64,000 bases of DNA from Synechococcus sp. UW105. GTDB taxonomy: Bacteria > Cyanobacteriota > Cyanobacteriia > PCC-6307 > Cyanobiaceae. Positions 34,532 to 43,876 of this stretch are shown here, one piece after another; the first letter of the stretch is position 1; each line of letters starts with the position of its first letter. The notes under the pieces are model-generated. The model saw only the letters and a list, made by a program, of their open reading frames with translations. It did not search any database and was not told the origin of the DNA. The stretch lies in NCBI RefSeq assembly GCF_900473935.1, contig NZ_UCNN01000009.1, positions 87,892 through 151,891 on the forward strand, written 5' to 3'. The position numbers and the translations under genes were made by a program.

Positions 34532-36337
34532 TTGATTGCCAAGGGCTCAACTCTGCAGCGGCTGCTACTCCATCTCCGCCCCCACAGGCGGTTGGTGACG
34601 TGGGCAGCATTGTGCTCAGTGATCAATAAATTCTTCGATCTTGCTCCGCCAGTCTTGATCGCCCTTGCTGTCGAGGTGCTGGCCTCCAGCCGCATTGATC
34701 AGCAACAGATGGACTGGTTATCACAGCTCGGAGCGCATGATGTGCCGAGCCAACTCCTGGTCCTTGCGGTGGCCTCCTTCATCGTCTGGAGCGCCGAATC
34801 CTTGTTTGAGTACCTCTATGGAGTGCTCTGGCGAAACCTGGCCCAGACCACTCAGCACAGCGTGCGCCTGGAGGCCTACAGCCATCTTCAGAACCTGGAG
34901 ATGGACTTCTTCGAACACGACAGCAGCGGTCGGCTGTTGACCGTACTGAACGAAGACATCAATCAACTGGAACGCTTCCTCGATCGAGGCGCCAACGAGA
35001 TTCTGCAACTGATCACCACGGTGGTTCTGGTGGGAGGAGCGATGGCGGTGATGGCTCCCGGTGTCGCCCTGTTCGCCTATTTGCCCATCCCTGTCATTCT
35101 CTGGGGTTCATTGCTCTTTCAGCGGCGCCTGGCGCCGCTCTATCGCGAGGTGCGTGAGCGAGCGGGAAATCTCGGCTCACGCCTGGCCAACAACATCAGC
35201 GGCATGCTCACGATTAAGAGCTTCACCGCCGAAGCCTGGGAGCTGGAGCAACTGCGTCAAGACAGTGACGCCTACCGACAGAGCAACCGACGGGCGATCC
35301 GACTCTCTGCCGCGTTCATCCCTCTGATCCGCTTCGCAATTCTGTTCGCCTTCATTGCCATCCTGATCATCGGCGGGCTGCAGACCTGGCAAGGCGAGCT
35401 TTCGATCGGCACCTACAGCTTTCTGGTGTTCATTACCCAGCGACTGCTCTGGCCCCTCACAACCTTGGGGCGCACCCTGGATGACTATCAACGCTCGATG
35501 GCCTCCACCCGAAGGGTGCTTGACCTGATCGACACACCGATCTTGATCAAGGGCGGGTACAAACGTCTCAGCCCAAACAGCGTCAGCGGAGTGATCGACT
35601 ACCGGAACGTCAGCTTTCACTACCGCGATCGCCCCTTACTGCTGCAGGACTTTTGCCTGCATGTGGAGGCCGGGGCGACGATCGGGATCGTCGGCGCAAC
35701 AGGATCGGGCAAAAGCACGCTTGTGAAGCTGCTTCTGCGTCTCTACCCCTTGAGCAACGGCAGTATCTCTCTCGATGGCGAATCGATCGAAGCGATCGAT
35801 TTGGGAGACCTTCGCCGCTGCATCGCGCTGGTCAGTCAGGACGTGTACCTCTTCCATGGAACGGTGGCAGAGAACATCGCCTACGCCGATCCCAAAGCCT
35901 CCAGAGCTGCCGTGATCCAGGCAGCTGAGCTAGCGGAAGCTGACGGCTTCATCTCAGCCCTACCCGAGGGTTACGACACGGTTGTGGGTGAACGGGGGCA
36001 ACGACTATCCGGAGGCCAGAGGCAAAGAATCGCGTTGGCACGGGCGATTCTCAAGGATGCTCCCATCCTGGTGCTGGATGAGGCCACGGCTGCAGTGGAC
36101 AACGAAACCGAAGCAGCGATCCAACGTTCGTTGATGCAGATCACGGCCAACCGCACCACACTGGTGATTGCACACCGTCTCAGCACCGTGCGCCACGCTG
36201 ATCAGATTGTGGTGATGGATCAAGGTCGCATCGTGCAACAAGGTCAGCACCACACCCTGCTCATGCAGGGCGGTGCCTATGCGGACCTCTGGCGTGTGCA
36301 GGCGGGCCTTCTGCCTGGTGAAACACTGGCGCTCTAA
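34532..36337 (+). CDS. ABC exporter, fused permease and ATPase (MsbA type)
   Basis: A 601-residue half-transporter: six membrane helices over residues about 20-310 and an ATPase domain with Walker A GATGSGKST near residue 393, signature LSGGQRQRIALARAIL and Walker B ILVLDEATAAVDNE. It should act as a homodimer exporting a hydrophobic or lipid-like substrate. There is no N-terminal C39 peptidase, so it is not a leader-cleaving peptide exporter. The start is TTG at 34532. The antiporter gene follows 32 bases downstream, with a possible short stem (36328-36343) at the stop. Confidence 0.93.
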   Translation: MIAKGSTLQRLLLHLRPHRRLVTWAALCSVINKFFDLAPPVLIALAVEVLASSRIDQQQMDWLSQLGAHDVPSQLLVLAVASFIVWSAESLFEYLYGVLWRNLAQTTQHSVRLEAYSHLQNLEMDFFEHDSSGRLLTVLNEDINQLERFLDRGANEILQLITTVVLVGGAMAVMAPGVALFAYLPIPVILWGSLLFQRRLAPLYREVRERAGNLGSRLANNISGMLTIKSFTAEAWELEQLRQDSDAYRQSNRRAIRLSAAFIPLIRFAILFAFIAILIIGGLQTWQGELSIGTYSFLVFITQRLLWPLTTLGRTLDDYQRSMASTRRVLDLIDTPILIKGGYKRLSPNSVSGVIDYRNVSFHYRDRPLLLQDFCLHVEAGATIGIVGATGSGKSTLVKLLLRLYPLSNGSISLDGESIEAIDLGDLRRCIALVSQDVYLFHGTVAENIAYADPKASRAAVIQAAELAEADGFISALPEGYDTVVGERGQRLSGGQRQRIALARAILKDAPILVLDEATAAVDNETEAAIQRSLMQITANRTTLVIAHRLSTVRHADQIVVMDQGRIVQQGQHHTLLMQGGAYADLWRVQAGLLPGETLAL

Positions 36338-36369
36338 AGCGCCCTCGTCCTCCCCATACTGTTCTCCCC

Positions 36370-38472
36370 ATGGGTGCCACGCTCTCCCATCTGATGCACC
36401 ACCCGCTCGGCATCTTCGCCCTGCTGGTCGCCATCATCGTCGTGGTGCCGCCCTTGATAAGGCGTCTGGGCCTGCCTGATCTTGTGGGTCTGCTGCTGGC
36501 CGGTCTGGCCGCAGGCCCCCACGGTCTCCACTGGCTAGAAGCCGACGGCGAAACGATTCGGTTGCTCTCCGATATCGGTGCCATCTATCTGCTGTTCATC
36601 GTCGGATTGGAAATCGACCTTGAAGAGTTCAACCGGGTCAAGCGCAGGTCCGCCAGCTTCGGCATCTTGGTGTTTCTGCTCGGCGTCGGCACTGGCGTTG
36701 GCATCGGCCAGCTGTTCGGCTTCGGCTTGGTGCCAAGCCTGTTGCTCGGGGCGCTTATGGCCACTCATACCCCTTTGGGGTATCCGATCGTTCGCAGCTA
36801 TGGCGCCCAGCGCGACGAATCAGTAATCGTCAGCGTCGGCAGCACGATCCTCACCGACATCTCCGCCTTAGTCCTACTGGCCGTTGCCCTTGGCCTCGGC
36901 AAGGGCAGCCTCACGCCTATGGGATTGGTCAGCTTGCTGACCAGCATTCTTGCGTTTGCGGCCGTGGTGATTTTTGGGATCAGAGCGGTGGGCAAGCGAC
37001 TGTGGATCCGAACCATCACCGATGAGAACAGGGTGTTCTTGGCGGTGCTTCTGGTGCTGTTCGTTGCCTCACTCGGCGCTGAGCTGGCAGGGGTCGAAAA
37101 GATCGTTGGTGCGTTCCTCGCCGGCCTTGCCGTGAACTCTGTGCTGCCGGAGGGCAAGGCCAAGGAACTGGTGATCTTCGTAGGTGGCGCCCTCTTTATC
37201 CCGATCTTCTTTATCCATCTCGGGCTGCTGCTGGATGTGAACAGCCTGGGGGCCAGCATCAGCAACTTTGAATTCACCGCACTGATGCTGGTGGGAGCCC
37301 TTGGCTGCAAAGGTGCGGCCTCCCTGATCGCCGGTCGGCTGTTCGGATACAACGGCAACCAGATTCTGATGATGTGGTCACTGGCCATGCCCAAAGTGGC
37401 TGCGACCCTGGCCACCGCCTTCGTGGGCTACCAGGCCGGTCTGCTCGATGCAGTGGTGCTGAACAGCGTGCTGGCAGTGATGGTGGTGACCGCCACGCTG
37501 GGTCCTGTGCTGACAACACGTTCAGTCACCCGCTTGGTGGCCCCCAGCGATCCGAGTCGCAACCCAACAGCGCCATCCCAAACCAACGCAGACGCTGGCG
37601 GGTCCTCGGATGTGGTTCAGCGCCCGCTGAGCATTGTCGTTCCCGTGGCGAATCCAGCCACCGAACAAGGACTGCTCAGCATCGCCTCAAAGCTGCTCAC
37701 CGGCAGCAATGCCACGGGATCCTCCGGGACCTTGATTCCCCTGGCACTGGTGTGCCCAAGCGTGGAGGAAGCCCGGGGTGGGCTGAACCGGGCCATCGCC
37801 GCAGCCCGTGCCCGCCTCAGTCAGGCAGCGCTGATCGGTCAGGATCTCGAGGTCACCACCCACGGGGTGCTCCGTCTTGATGAAGACATCGCCGGTGGCA
37901 TGAGCCGCAGCGCCCTTGAGCAAGGTGCTGACCTGCTCGTGATCGGCACCGGTCGCCCTGACAAACTGCGGAACTGGCTGTTTGGCGATCTCGTCGACGG
38001 CGTCTGCCGCACCGCCCATTGCCCCGTGGTTGTTGTGAACCTGGGGGACCAGGCACCGGAACAGCTCGGCAGAGTCCTTGTGCCGATCAAAGATCTATCG
38101 GCCAGTGCCCGAGAACAGTTCGAGCTAGCACTGCGGCTGATGGCGTCCTGTCCAGAACGGCAACCCGCTCACATCACCCTGCTGCACATTCACGACCCTC
38201 GCTTCGGCCGCCAAGATCGCGCCTGGATGGAGCAAGAACTGAATCGCTGGATTCCACAAAACACGATGGGGCAGAGCATCCGAATCGAACTGGTGCGTGG
38301 GCCCGGTATTGACCAAACGATCCAGCGACTGAGCTGGGATCACGATCTCGTCATCCTGCGCTCGCAGCGACGTCGTGTCGCAGGCCTGCGGATCCCAGCC
38401 AGCGATCGCACCAGCAGCCTGATCAACCAGTTGCCATGTCCATCCATGGTGATCAGCGAACCGCTGCTCTAG
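36370..38472 (+). CDS. Cation/proton antiporter (CPA2/Kef type) with C-terminal stress domains
   Basis: A 700-residue protein. Residues about 10-390 form the 12-13 helices of a Na+(K+)/H+ exchanger of the CPA2 family (ALLVAIIVVVPPLIRRLGLP, LLFIVGLEIDLEEFNRVKR and LGCKGAASLIAGRLFGYNG). Residues about 415-700 form two universal-stress-protein-like halves (LSIVVPVANPATEQGLL, then ADLLVIGTGRPDKLRNWLFG and LGRVLVPIKDLSASAREQFE), which probably bind nucleotides and regulate transport. It would help with pH and Na+ balance, essential in sea water. A hairpin without T-run (38471-38485) lies at the stop. Confidence 0.9.
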   Translation: MGATLSHLMHHPLGIFALLVAIIVVVPPLIRRLGLPDLVGLLLAGLAAGPHGLHWLEADGETIRLLSDIGAIYLLFIVGLEIDLEEFNRVKRRSASFGILVFLLGVGTGVGIGQLFGFGLVPSLLLGALMATHTPLGYPIVRSYGAQRDESVIVSVGSTILTDISALVLLAVALGLGKGSLTPMGLVSLLTSILAFAAVVIFGIRAVGKRLWIRTITDENRVFLAVLLVLFVASLGAELAGVEKIVGAFLAGLAVNSVLPEGKAKELVIFVGGALFIPIFFIHLGLLLDVNSLGASISNFEFTALMLVGALGCKGAASLIAGRLFGYNGNQILMMWSLAMPKVAATLATAFVGYQAGLLDAVVLNSVLAVMVVTATLGPVLTTRSVTRLVAPSDPSRNPTAPSQTNADAGGSSDVVQRPLSIVVPVANPATEQGLLSIASKLLTGSNATGSSGTLIPLALVCPSVEEARGGLNRAIAAARARLSQAALIGQDLEVTTHGVLRLDEDIAGGMSRSALEQGADLLVIGTGRPDKLRNWLFGDLVDGVCRTAHCPVVVVNLGDQAPEQLGRVLVPIKDLSASAREQFELALRLMASCPERQPAHITLLHIHDPRFGRQDRAWMEQELNRWIPQNTMGQSIRIELVRGPGIDQTIQRLSWDHDLVILRSQRRRVAGLRIPASDRTSSLINQLPCPSMVISEPLL

Positions 38473-38542
38473 GCGCGATGCGCCTCTGCAAAAAACCAAA
38501 GATTGAATAAAGAAGAGACTAAGACCGACCTAAACTTGCTTC

Positions 38543-39487
38543 ATGACAACACCTGAGCCCGAGCGGGTTGGCCCGCGTGCTCGATCCCTGGGGATCGCCA
38601 TCGCGCTCGGGTTGGGATCAGGGTTGCTGCTGGCTCTACCACTCACCACAATGCTGGTGCCGGAGAGCAATCGGCAGTCAGCGCTGCTGGGACTTCCCCT
38701 GACCAATCCGTTCACCGCCTGGACCGGGATTGGCGATCGCGAAGTGGTCGTACTCGGCATGGATGCCGGCGGGGGAAACACCGACACGATGTTCACGATC
38801 CGGGTGGACAACAGTCAGACAAAAATCACACAGATTCCAAGAGACAGCTACGTCAATTCGGCCCGGTTCGGCCCAATGAAGGCGAATGCGTTGTACGCCT
38901 ACGGCGGTACCGATGCCGTGAAGCAAGAACTCAGTCGACTGATGGGTCGACCGATTCAGCATTACATCCTCGTCAATCTGGAAGGGATCCGCAGCATCAG
39001 CGATCTGATGGGTGGCGTCACGATCGATGTCCCCAAACGGCTCTACTACGTTGACAATTCACAAGGGCTCTACATCGACCTACAGCCCGGACGCCAAGTT
39101 TTAAAAGGTCGGGATCTGGAGGGATTTCTCCGCTGGCGTAATGATGGAGAAGGAGATTTCGGCCGGCTGAAACGCCAGCAACTCGTGATCAAAAGCCTGT
39201 TTGGATCACTGACCAAACCAGACAACATCATGCGTCTTCCGGCCTTAATCTCAGCCGCCGGTCGCAACCTCAACACCGATCTCGGCCCGATGGAACTTGG
39301 TGGCCTGATCACCGCGATGGGCACCACTGACCTCAAGGCTGAACGGTTGGACGCGACCCCCTTCGAGCGTGATGGGATCAGCTACCTCGATACCCAATGG
39401 CCCAGCCACTCCCGGAGACGACCCCATTCAGAGGAGGAGCACTCCGAAAGCAACAACAGCAACTGGCGATACCGACCACAGTTTTAA
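38543..39487 (+). CDS. LytR-CpsA-Psr (LCP) family protein
   Basis: A 314-residue protein with one N-terminal membrane anchor (GIAIALGLGSGLLLALPLTT) and an extracytoplasmic LCP domain: VVVLGMDAGGGNTDTMFTIR, then the arginine-containing TQIPRDSYVN, and RDLEGFLRWRNDGEGDFGRLKRQQ written in two conserved pieces. LCP enzymes transfer undecaprenyl-phosphate-linked polymers to peptidoglycan or other cell-wall acceptors. In cyanobacteria they may attach surface polysaccharide. It lies between an antiporter and two FUSC proteins, in a block devoted to the cell envelope. Confidence 0.92.
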   Translation: MTTPEPERVGPRARSLGIAIALGLGSGLLLALPLTTMLVPESNRQSALLGLPLTNPFTAWTGIGDREVVVLGMDAGGGNTDTMFTIRVDNSQTKITQIPRDSYVNSARFGPMKANALYAYGGTDAVKQELSRLMGRPIQHYILVNLEGIRSISDLMGGVTIDVPKRLYYVDNSQGLYIDLQPGRQVLKGRDLEGFLRWRNDGEGDFGRLKRQQLVIKSLFGSLTKPDNIMRLPALISAAGRNLNTDLGPMELGGLITAMGTTDLKAERLDATPFERDGISYLDTQWPSHSRRRPHSEEEHSESNNSNWRYRPQF

Positions 39488-39541
39488 GGGGCGGAGAGCT
39501 GGGCAACAGAGATCAAGCTGAAGTGAGTCATTGGACGCACA

Positions 39542-40495
39542 ATGGCTACGACTGCAATGGCATCGGTGAAGAGCAACCTGGTGCGACAAAGCCTGCGCCT
39601 AGGGCTGAGCGTTCTGATCACCTGTGCGATCGCCCAGCACTTCGAACGCATCACCTACCTGTGGTATCCCCTGATGGCGGTGATTTTTGTGGTCGACGAT
39701 CAGGATGAGAACACGTTCCGCGCTGCCCGCGGGCGGATACTCGGCACGATCACAGGTGGCTTGGTCACCTTCATTGTGCACACCATCCTGTCTGGCTGGA
39801 TCGGCATCCTCGTCAGCCTGCTGATCAGCATCCCTCTACTGCGGCGCCTTGGCTGGAGCAGCGGTCTTTCGACCGCAGCCGTTATCACCATCATGTTCCT
39901 TGGAATTCCCGGGTATTCGCTGCTCAACTGGGGGTATGTGTTCAACCGCAGCGTCGACACCCTGATCGGAATCGTGGTGGCCCTGATCATGGGACGGCTG
40001 CTCTGGCCAAAGAACAGACTGGCGCGCCTGGCGGAACTGAATGAACTGCAGAAGCAGATACTGCACCAGCGCCTCGCGCTCCACCAACAAGCCCTCGCAA
40101 AGGGCGGGTCAGTACCAGCGGTGAATGCCGAACCCGTGACGCGCAACCTGTTGGAAATGGAGCGCCTCGTCGCGGTAGAGACAAGCCTCGAACCCCATCG
40201 CCATTCCAGACTGGAACGTCAACGCTGGCGGCAACGCGTGTTGCTCTGGAGCACACTGCAGCCGCGCTGGTTGCTGGTGGAGCGTCTATTGGAACGGCTC
40301 TACCGCCACCATGACCATGCCATGCCTGAACTGAGTCAACAGCTTGATCACCACCAAGCCCAAGGCTGGAGCCGACTACACCTTGGCGGAACAGACCATT
40401 CTCAGACACCGCTACGAATCGCATTAGAGGAGGAGGTCACACGGCTGCGCTGGTTGCTGCGCAGCCAGGAACGGATTGAGGCTGCGGTGACGTGA
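39542..40495 (+). CDS. FUSC-family membrane protein
   Basis: A 317-residue protein with about five to six N-terminal helices (residues 12-160, for example ITYLWYPLMAVIFVVDDQDE, GRILGTITGGLVTFIVHTIL and VDTLIGIVVALIMGRLLWP) followed by a long cytosolic helical region. This is the architecture of the FUSC/aromatic-acid-exporter (YccS, AaeB) family, here of half length. The stop overlaps the GTG of a second FUSC-type gene by four bases (GTGA), so the two probably form a hetero-oligomeric unit. Substrate unknown. Confidence 0.87.
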   Translation: MATTAMASVKSNLVRQSLRLGLSVLITCAIAQHFERITYLWYPLMAVIFVVDDQDENTFRAARGRILGTITGGLVTFIVHTILSGWIGILVSLLISIPLLRRLGWSSGLSTAAVITIMFLGIPGYSLLNWGYVFNRSVDTLIGIVVALIMGRLLWPKNRLARLAELNELQKQILHQRLALHQQALAKGGSVPAVNAEPVTRNLLEMERLVAVETSLEPHRHSRLERQRWRQRVLLWSTLQPRWLLVERLLERLYRHHDHAMPELSQQLDHHQAQGWSRLHLGGTDHSQTPLRIALEEEVTRLRWLLRSQERIEAAVT

Positions 40496-41661
40496 GGAAC
40501 GCAACCACGCAGAGCAGACGTCGCCCCAATCAAAGACCCTGGTTACTGCGCAGTGACCTGCGGCTGGCCGTCGTGACAGGCCTAGCAGCGGGGTTCGGTC
40601 TACTCAGTCCGATTCCCTACGGCTACTACCTGCCGATGACCACGGCGACGGTGTTATCAAGCAGCTACGGCAACGCCCTGAAGCTGGGAGTGCAACGCCT
40701 GCTTGGATCGTTGATGGGCGTCCTACTTCTGATCATTTTTTCCAAGAGCCTGGCCCTTCCCCTAGCTCTGGCGATCGGGATGGCCCTTGGCAGCACGCGG
40801 CTGCTGGGGGGGATGCTCGGCCTTGAGGTGGGGTACAAAGTGGCCGGCAACATCATCGTGATGGGTTGGTTGGTCCATAGCGCCACGGAAACAACCTGGG
40901 GCCCGTTGCGATTGGTATGGACAGCCCTCGGCATCGCTCTCTCTCTCTGGGCCAGCCGCTGGATCTGGCCAAGCCAAGCGATTCCCGATCTACACCGCCA
41001 GCAGGGGCGACTGATGCAGGCGATCGCAGAGGAATTGAGCGAGGAAGCGTCACGCCTGAATCAGGAGGGACCAGGCAGCAACCGCTCACCCCGCCGTGAG
41101 ACGCAACGCAATCACCTCTTGCATCAGCTGGCTGCCATCCGTCTGAAGAGGCAAGACGCTCTGCTGGAGCTCGGGCTCAACCCAGAGCAACAGCCCCTCT
41201 ATCTGCTCTGGGGCCAGATCGACTGGATGTGCTCCCAAACCGTGAGCGTGGTGTCCGGGATGGCGTGCCTGCCCATACCAATCCACGGTCCTGAACCTCT
41301 AAGACAACTCCATCACCGGGAAGCTGAGGTCCTGCAGTTGATGGAACAGCTGCTCACGATGCTGGTTCGTGATCTCAGCACTCTGACGCAAACCGGCCAC
41401 ACCGCGTTCAAGGCTGCTTGCCTACACAAGACGGTGACGGCACTGCACCAAAAAGGGGAGCAACTGAACCAGCAACTCACCAGCACCTGCAAGGCACTGG
41501 ACGGAGATCTGCCCAGCTCCAGACTGCGCCAACTGATCGTTCGGAGCACCTTGATCGAACAACTTGTCGTGATCAGCGAGGGGATCGCAACGATGACCAA
41601 CGCATCATCGAATGCAAGCAGGAGAAAGCTTCAGCAGACAACGTCAACACCAAACCATTGA
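40492..41661 (+). CDS. FUSC-family membrane protein, second copy
   Basis: A 389-residue protein with the same plan as its upstream neighbour: six N-terminal helices (DLRLAVVTGLAAGFGLLSPI to ALGIALSLWASRWIWPS) then a cytosolic helical domain of about 200 residues. Both share the YYLPM-T-TATVL / LGVQRLLGSLMGVLLL-type FUSC core. The start is GTG at 40492, coupled to the preceding gene. A tandem half-length pair may correspond to the two halves of one full-length exporter. It converges on the small membrane gene at 41690. Confidence 0.86.
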   Translation: MRNATTQSRRRPNQRPWLLRSDLRLAVVTGLAAGFGLLSPIPYGYYLPMTTATVLSSSYGNALKLGVQRLLGSLMGVLLLIIFSKSLALPLALAIGMALGSTRLLGGMLGLEVGYKVAGNIIVMGWLVHSATETTWGPLRLVWTALGIALSLWASRWIWPSQAIPDLHRQQGRLMQAIAEELSEEASRLNQEGPGSNRSPRRETQRNHLLHQLAAIRLKRQDALLELGLNPEQQPLYLLWGQIDWMCSQTVSVVSGMACLPIPIHGPEPLRQLHHREAEVLQLMEQLLTMLVRDLSTLTQTGHTAFKAACLHKTVTALHQKGEQLNQQLTSTCKALDGDLPSSRLRQLIVRSTLIEQLVVISEGIATMTNASSNASRRKLQQTTSTPNH

Positions 41662-41689
41662 GGGGCAGGGCAACCACTGACCTCTGTGA

Positions 41690-41860
41690 TCAGCGCTGCC
41701 GCGAGGTCCACCAGCGTTCGGTCCGATAGGCGAAGATCACCAGAAACACCACAAGCCAGAACCACAGCTCCGGAGGGTTGGCGTTCATCAGTACCACCAG
41801 CAAAACAACTTCGGAGATCAGCCAAGGAAGCTCCTGGCGCAACAGTGGTCTCAGAGTCAT
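41690..41860 (-). CDS. Small two-helix membrane protein coupled to the HlyD-like adaptor
   Basis: A 56-residue gene found by direct translation. The ATG at 41860 shares one base with the TGA of the HlyD-like gene (TGATG), so translation is coupled. The product has two hydrophobic helices, LPWLISEVVLLVVLMNA and LWFWLVVFLVIFAYRT, joined by a short NPPE turn, and a basic, Trp-rich end (RTERWWTSRQR). I know no named family. Given the coupling it is likely an assembly or accessory subunit of the adaptor. The overlapping 146-codon frame at 41631-42071 is a shadow. Confidence 0.72.
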   Translation of the reverse strand: MTLRPLLRQELPWLISEVVLLVVLMNANPPELWFWLVVFLVIFAYRTERWWTSRQR

Positions 41861-43173
41861 CAGGGAGAGGTACCGGGCTGACGTAGAAAGGGAAGATCCC
41901 AGAGTCGGTCAATGCGGAGGGTGCGATAGCCACCCGTGAGCGATCGCATTCCGGGCAAGATATAGGTAATCGCCGATCGCCATTCGACGTAGGCGAAGGT
42001 ATCGATGGTGAGACCATCTCGAATTGGGAAGACCCCACTCCCCTGGGACAGGGTCCAGCGGTAGCCATCATCGGAGCGAGGGTCGCGGGCTAGGTCGATC
42101 TCTGCCCGCATCACGGGACCATCCTTGACGAGCTCCTCAGCCAGCTGCGGATTGCCGATCGTGGTGGAGATATCGTCTGCCGTTGCCGGCAGACTGAGCA
42201 CAGAGCGGACCGATCCTTCGATGCCACCAAAACGACCTCGCTGATTCCAGAGCGGTACGACCTCCACAGGCAACCCCCTAGGCAGACGCCGGGCATCAGC
42301 AGGTGCAAAGTAGGCCACGGCCATCAGGTCACTGGGTTCCCGTTGTTCCGAGTTCGCACCACGGCCAATGGTGCCGAGGCGATCGCCAATCTTGATCGTC
42401 TGGCCGGCAATCACCTGGAGGTCAAGAACGTCACCGTCACGCCCAGCACTGACTGTGCCGTCGTAAGCGATCTTGGCTTCGGTGACCGCAATCTGCCGCT
42501 CTAGATCCGCGATAGCGAAGTTGCGGTTCAACTGCTCGGTTTCAATTCCGAGCTCAATCTGCTGAAAGGCTGTCATCGCCTGCTTGCGCTGAATCTTGAC
42601 GTCATCCAGCTGAACGCTTGTGCCAGTCAGCCCCTGCTCGGCAGAAACCACGGCTTCCGAGAGTGGTGCCACCACAGAACGGCGAGCAAGCCAGTTGAGA
42701 TTGGTGACCTTGGCGTTGTAGGTGGACAGCAGCTGGCTCAACCGCTTCTCATCATCGATGAGCTTGGCAAGGGTGGTCTCTAGAGCTGCACGAGCCGTCG
42801 ACAGACGCAGTGCATCACGCTGATTCAGGTCAGTGTTTTGTCGACGGAGCTGGGCGAGATTGCCCTTCTGCTGTTCGAGCTCTCGTTCCAGTACCGGCAG
42901 GTAAAGGCGCATCAGCTCCTCACCCTTGCGAACCCGATCGCCAATCTTCACGGCCACGGTCAACACCTGACCACCGGCACGGGCATTGAGGATGCCGGCG
43001 TTGTCTGGATAAATCAGCACCCCCTTGCCCTGCACCTGGGTCGGCACAGGCCAAAACAGCAACCAGCCGCAGAACAGGCCGGCGACCCCCACCAACGAAA
43101 CACCGACCTGCTGGTGATCGCTCAGATCATGCCAGCGCTGCCTCAGGCTACGGATGGATGGGAGAGACCTCAT
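41860..43173 (-). CDS. HlyD-family adaptor, NHLM secretion-protein type
   Basis: A 437-residue membrane fusion protein: a membrane anchor at about 24-46 (GVSLVGVAGLFCGWLLFWPV), a lipoyl-like half (GKGVLIYPDNAGILNARAGG, then VKIGDRVRKGEELMRLYLP), a long coiled coil (about 95-250) and the return half with IAGQTIKIGDRLGTIGRG. The start of the protein and the GKGVLIYP motif resemble the HlyD-type partner of NHLM (nitrile hydratase leader) peptide export systems. No C39 exporter or precursor peptide is next to it, so the cargo is unknown. A TolC-like protein lies 30 kb away. A two-helix protein is coupled at its 3' end. Confidence 0.87.
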   Translation of the reverse strand: MRSLPSIRSLRQRWHDLSDHQQVGVSLVGVAGLFCGWLLFWPVPTQVQGKGVLIYPDNAGILNARAGGQVLTVAVKIGDRVRKGEELMRLYLPVLERELEQQKGNLAQLRRQNTDLNQRDALRLSTARAALETTLAKLIDDEKRLSQLLSTYNAKVTNLNWLARRSVVAPLSEAVVSAEQGLTGTSVQLDDVKIQRKQAMTAFQQIELGIETEQLNRNFAIADLERQIAVTEAKIAYDGTVSAGRDGDVLDLQVIAGQTIKIGDRLGTIGRGANSEQREPSDLMAVAYFAPADARRLPRGLPVEVVPLWNQRGRFGGIEGSVRSVLSLPATADDISTTIGNPQLAEELVKDGPVMRAEIDLARDPRSDDGYRWTLSQGSGVFPIRDGLTIDTFAYVEWRSAITYILPGMRSLTGGYRTLRIDRLWDLPFLRQPGTSP

Positions 43174-43219
43174 AGCCGCAAGCTTGACGTGTTCCCATCG
43201 ACCTGTCTTGTGCGGAGAA

Positions 43220-43774
43220 TCAGATCAAAAGGGTGAAGGAACTGACCACCCGTTCAAACAGACCCTTCACCTTGGGCCAACGAAGCTCATTCGTACTTGC
43301 CGCCAAGGTGTAGAGGCGACCACGATCGACCACCACCGTGGCCAATTCATGGCGGTCACGATCCTGGAGATGGACGGCGTATTCAAGGTCATAGAACGTG
43401 TGGCCCGACGTTTCACGCTCTCGAGCCTCGACCAGTTCTGCATCGCGGCCGCTGCCAGCCGGAGCGATCACATCCCGGCGAAGCCGCTCACCAACAGCCA
43501 CGACACTGCCCAATTGTTGGAGCTCATCATCGGCATCCACCTCTGAGACCACAAGGCTCACGGTTTCATCACTGTTGATCAGGTCATGGAATACCACCTG
43601 GGGCCCGCCACTGACTGCCACCCGGGTCCAGCCGCTTGGATAAAGAAAGGCGTAGCGGCCATCTGGACTTTGGAAGGAATTGAGCCCGGCTGCAGTACCG
43701 CTGCAGGCTGTGAGCATCACAACGCAGAGCAGCGACATCAGCAGACGCAGCGAAGAGTGCGGCAACGAAGGCAT
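43220..43774 (-). CDS. psbP: PsbP (CyanoP) photosystem II lipoprotein
   Basis: A 184-residue protein with a lipoprotein signal peptide: SLLCVVMLTACSG gives the lipobox with lipidated Cys at about 24. The mature domain is PsbP-like: SFQSPDGRYAFLYPSGWTRV, DLINSDETVSLVVSEV and a C-terminal LYTLAASTNELRWPKVKGLF. CyanoP is a lumenal assembly factor of photosystem II. It lies upstream of the HlyD-like gene on the same strand, 46 bases away, and is divergent from recR. Confidence 0.93.
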   Translation of the reverse strand: MPSLPHSSLRLLMSLLCVVMLTACSGTAAGLNSFQSPDGRYAFLYPSGWTRVAVSGGPQVVFHDLINSDETVSLVVSEVDADDELQQLGSVVAVGERLRRDVIAPAGSGRDAELVEARERETSGHTFYDLEYAVHLQDRDRHELATVVVDRGRLYTLAASTNELRWPKVKGLFERVVSSFTLLI

Positions 43775-43876
43775 CTACAGAATCAGGACCTGAAGACATT
43801 CTGCCTTGGATGGCCTGCCTAGATTTCCGGCACTTGCAGCAAACCACTGAGCGGCTTCACCCGACCGCTGGCCCGG

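Noticed and set aside
38471..38485. AGGCGC-GAT-GCGCCT stem at the end of the antiporter gene
   Set aside because: No T-run on the sense strand; not a convincing intrinsic terminator.
41631..42071. 146-codon minus frame
   Set aside because: Shadow of the HlyD-like gene end and the 56-aa gene; no hydrophobic pattern or domain.
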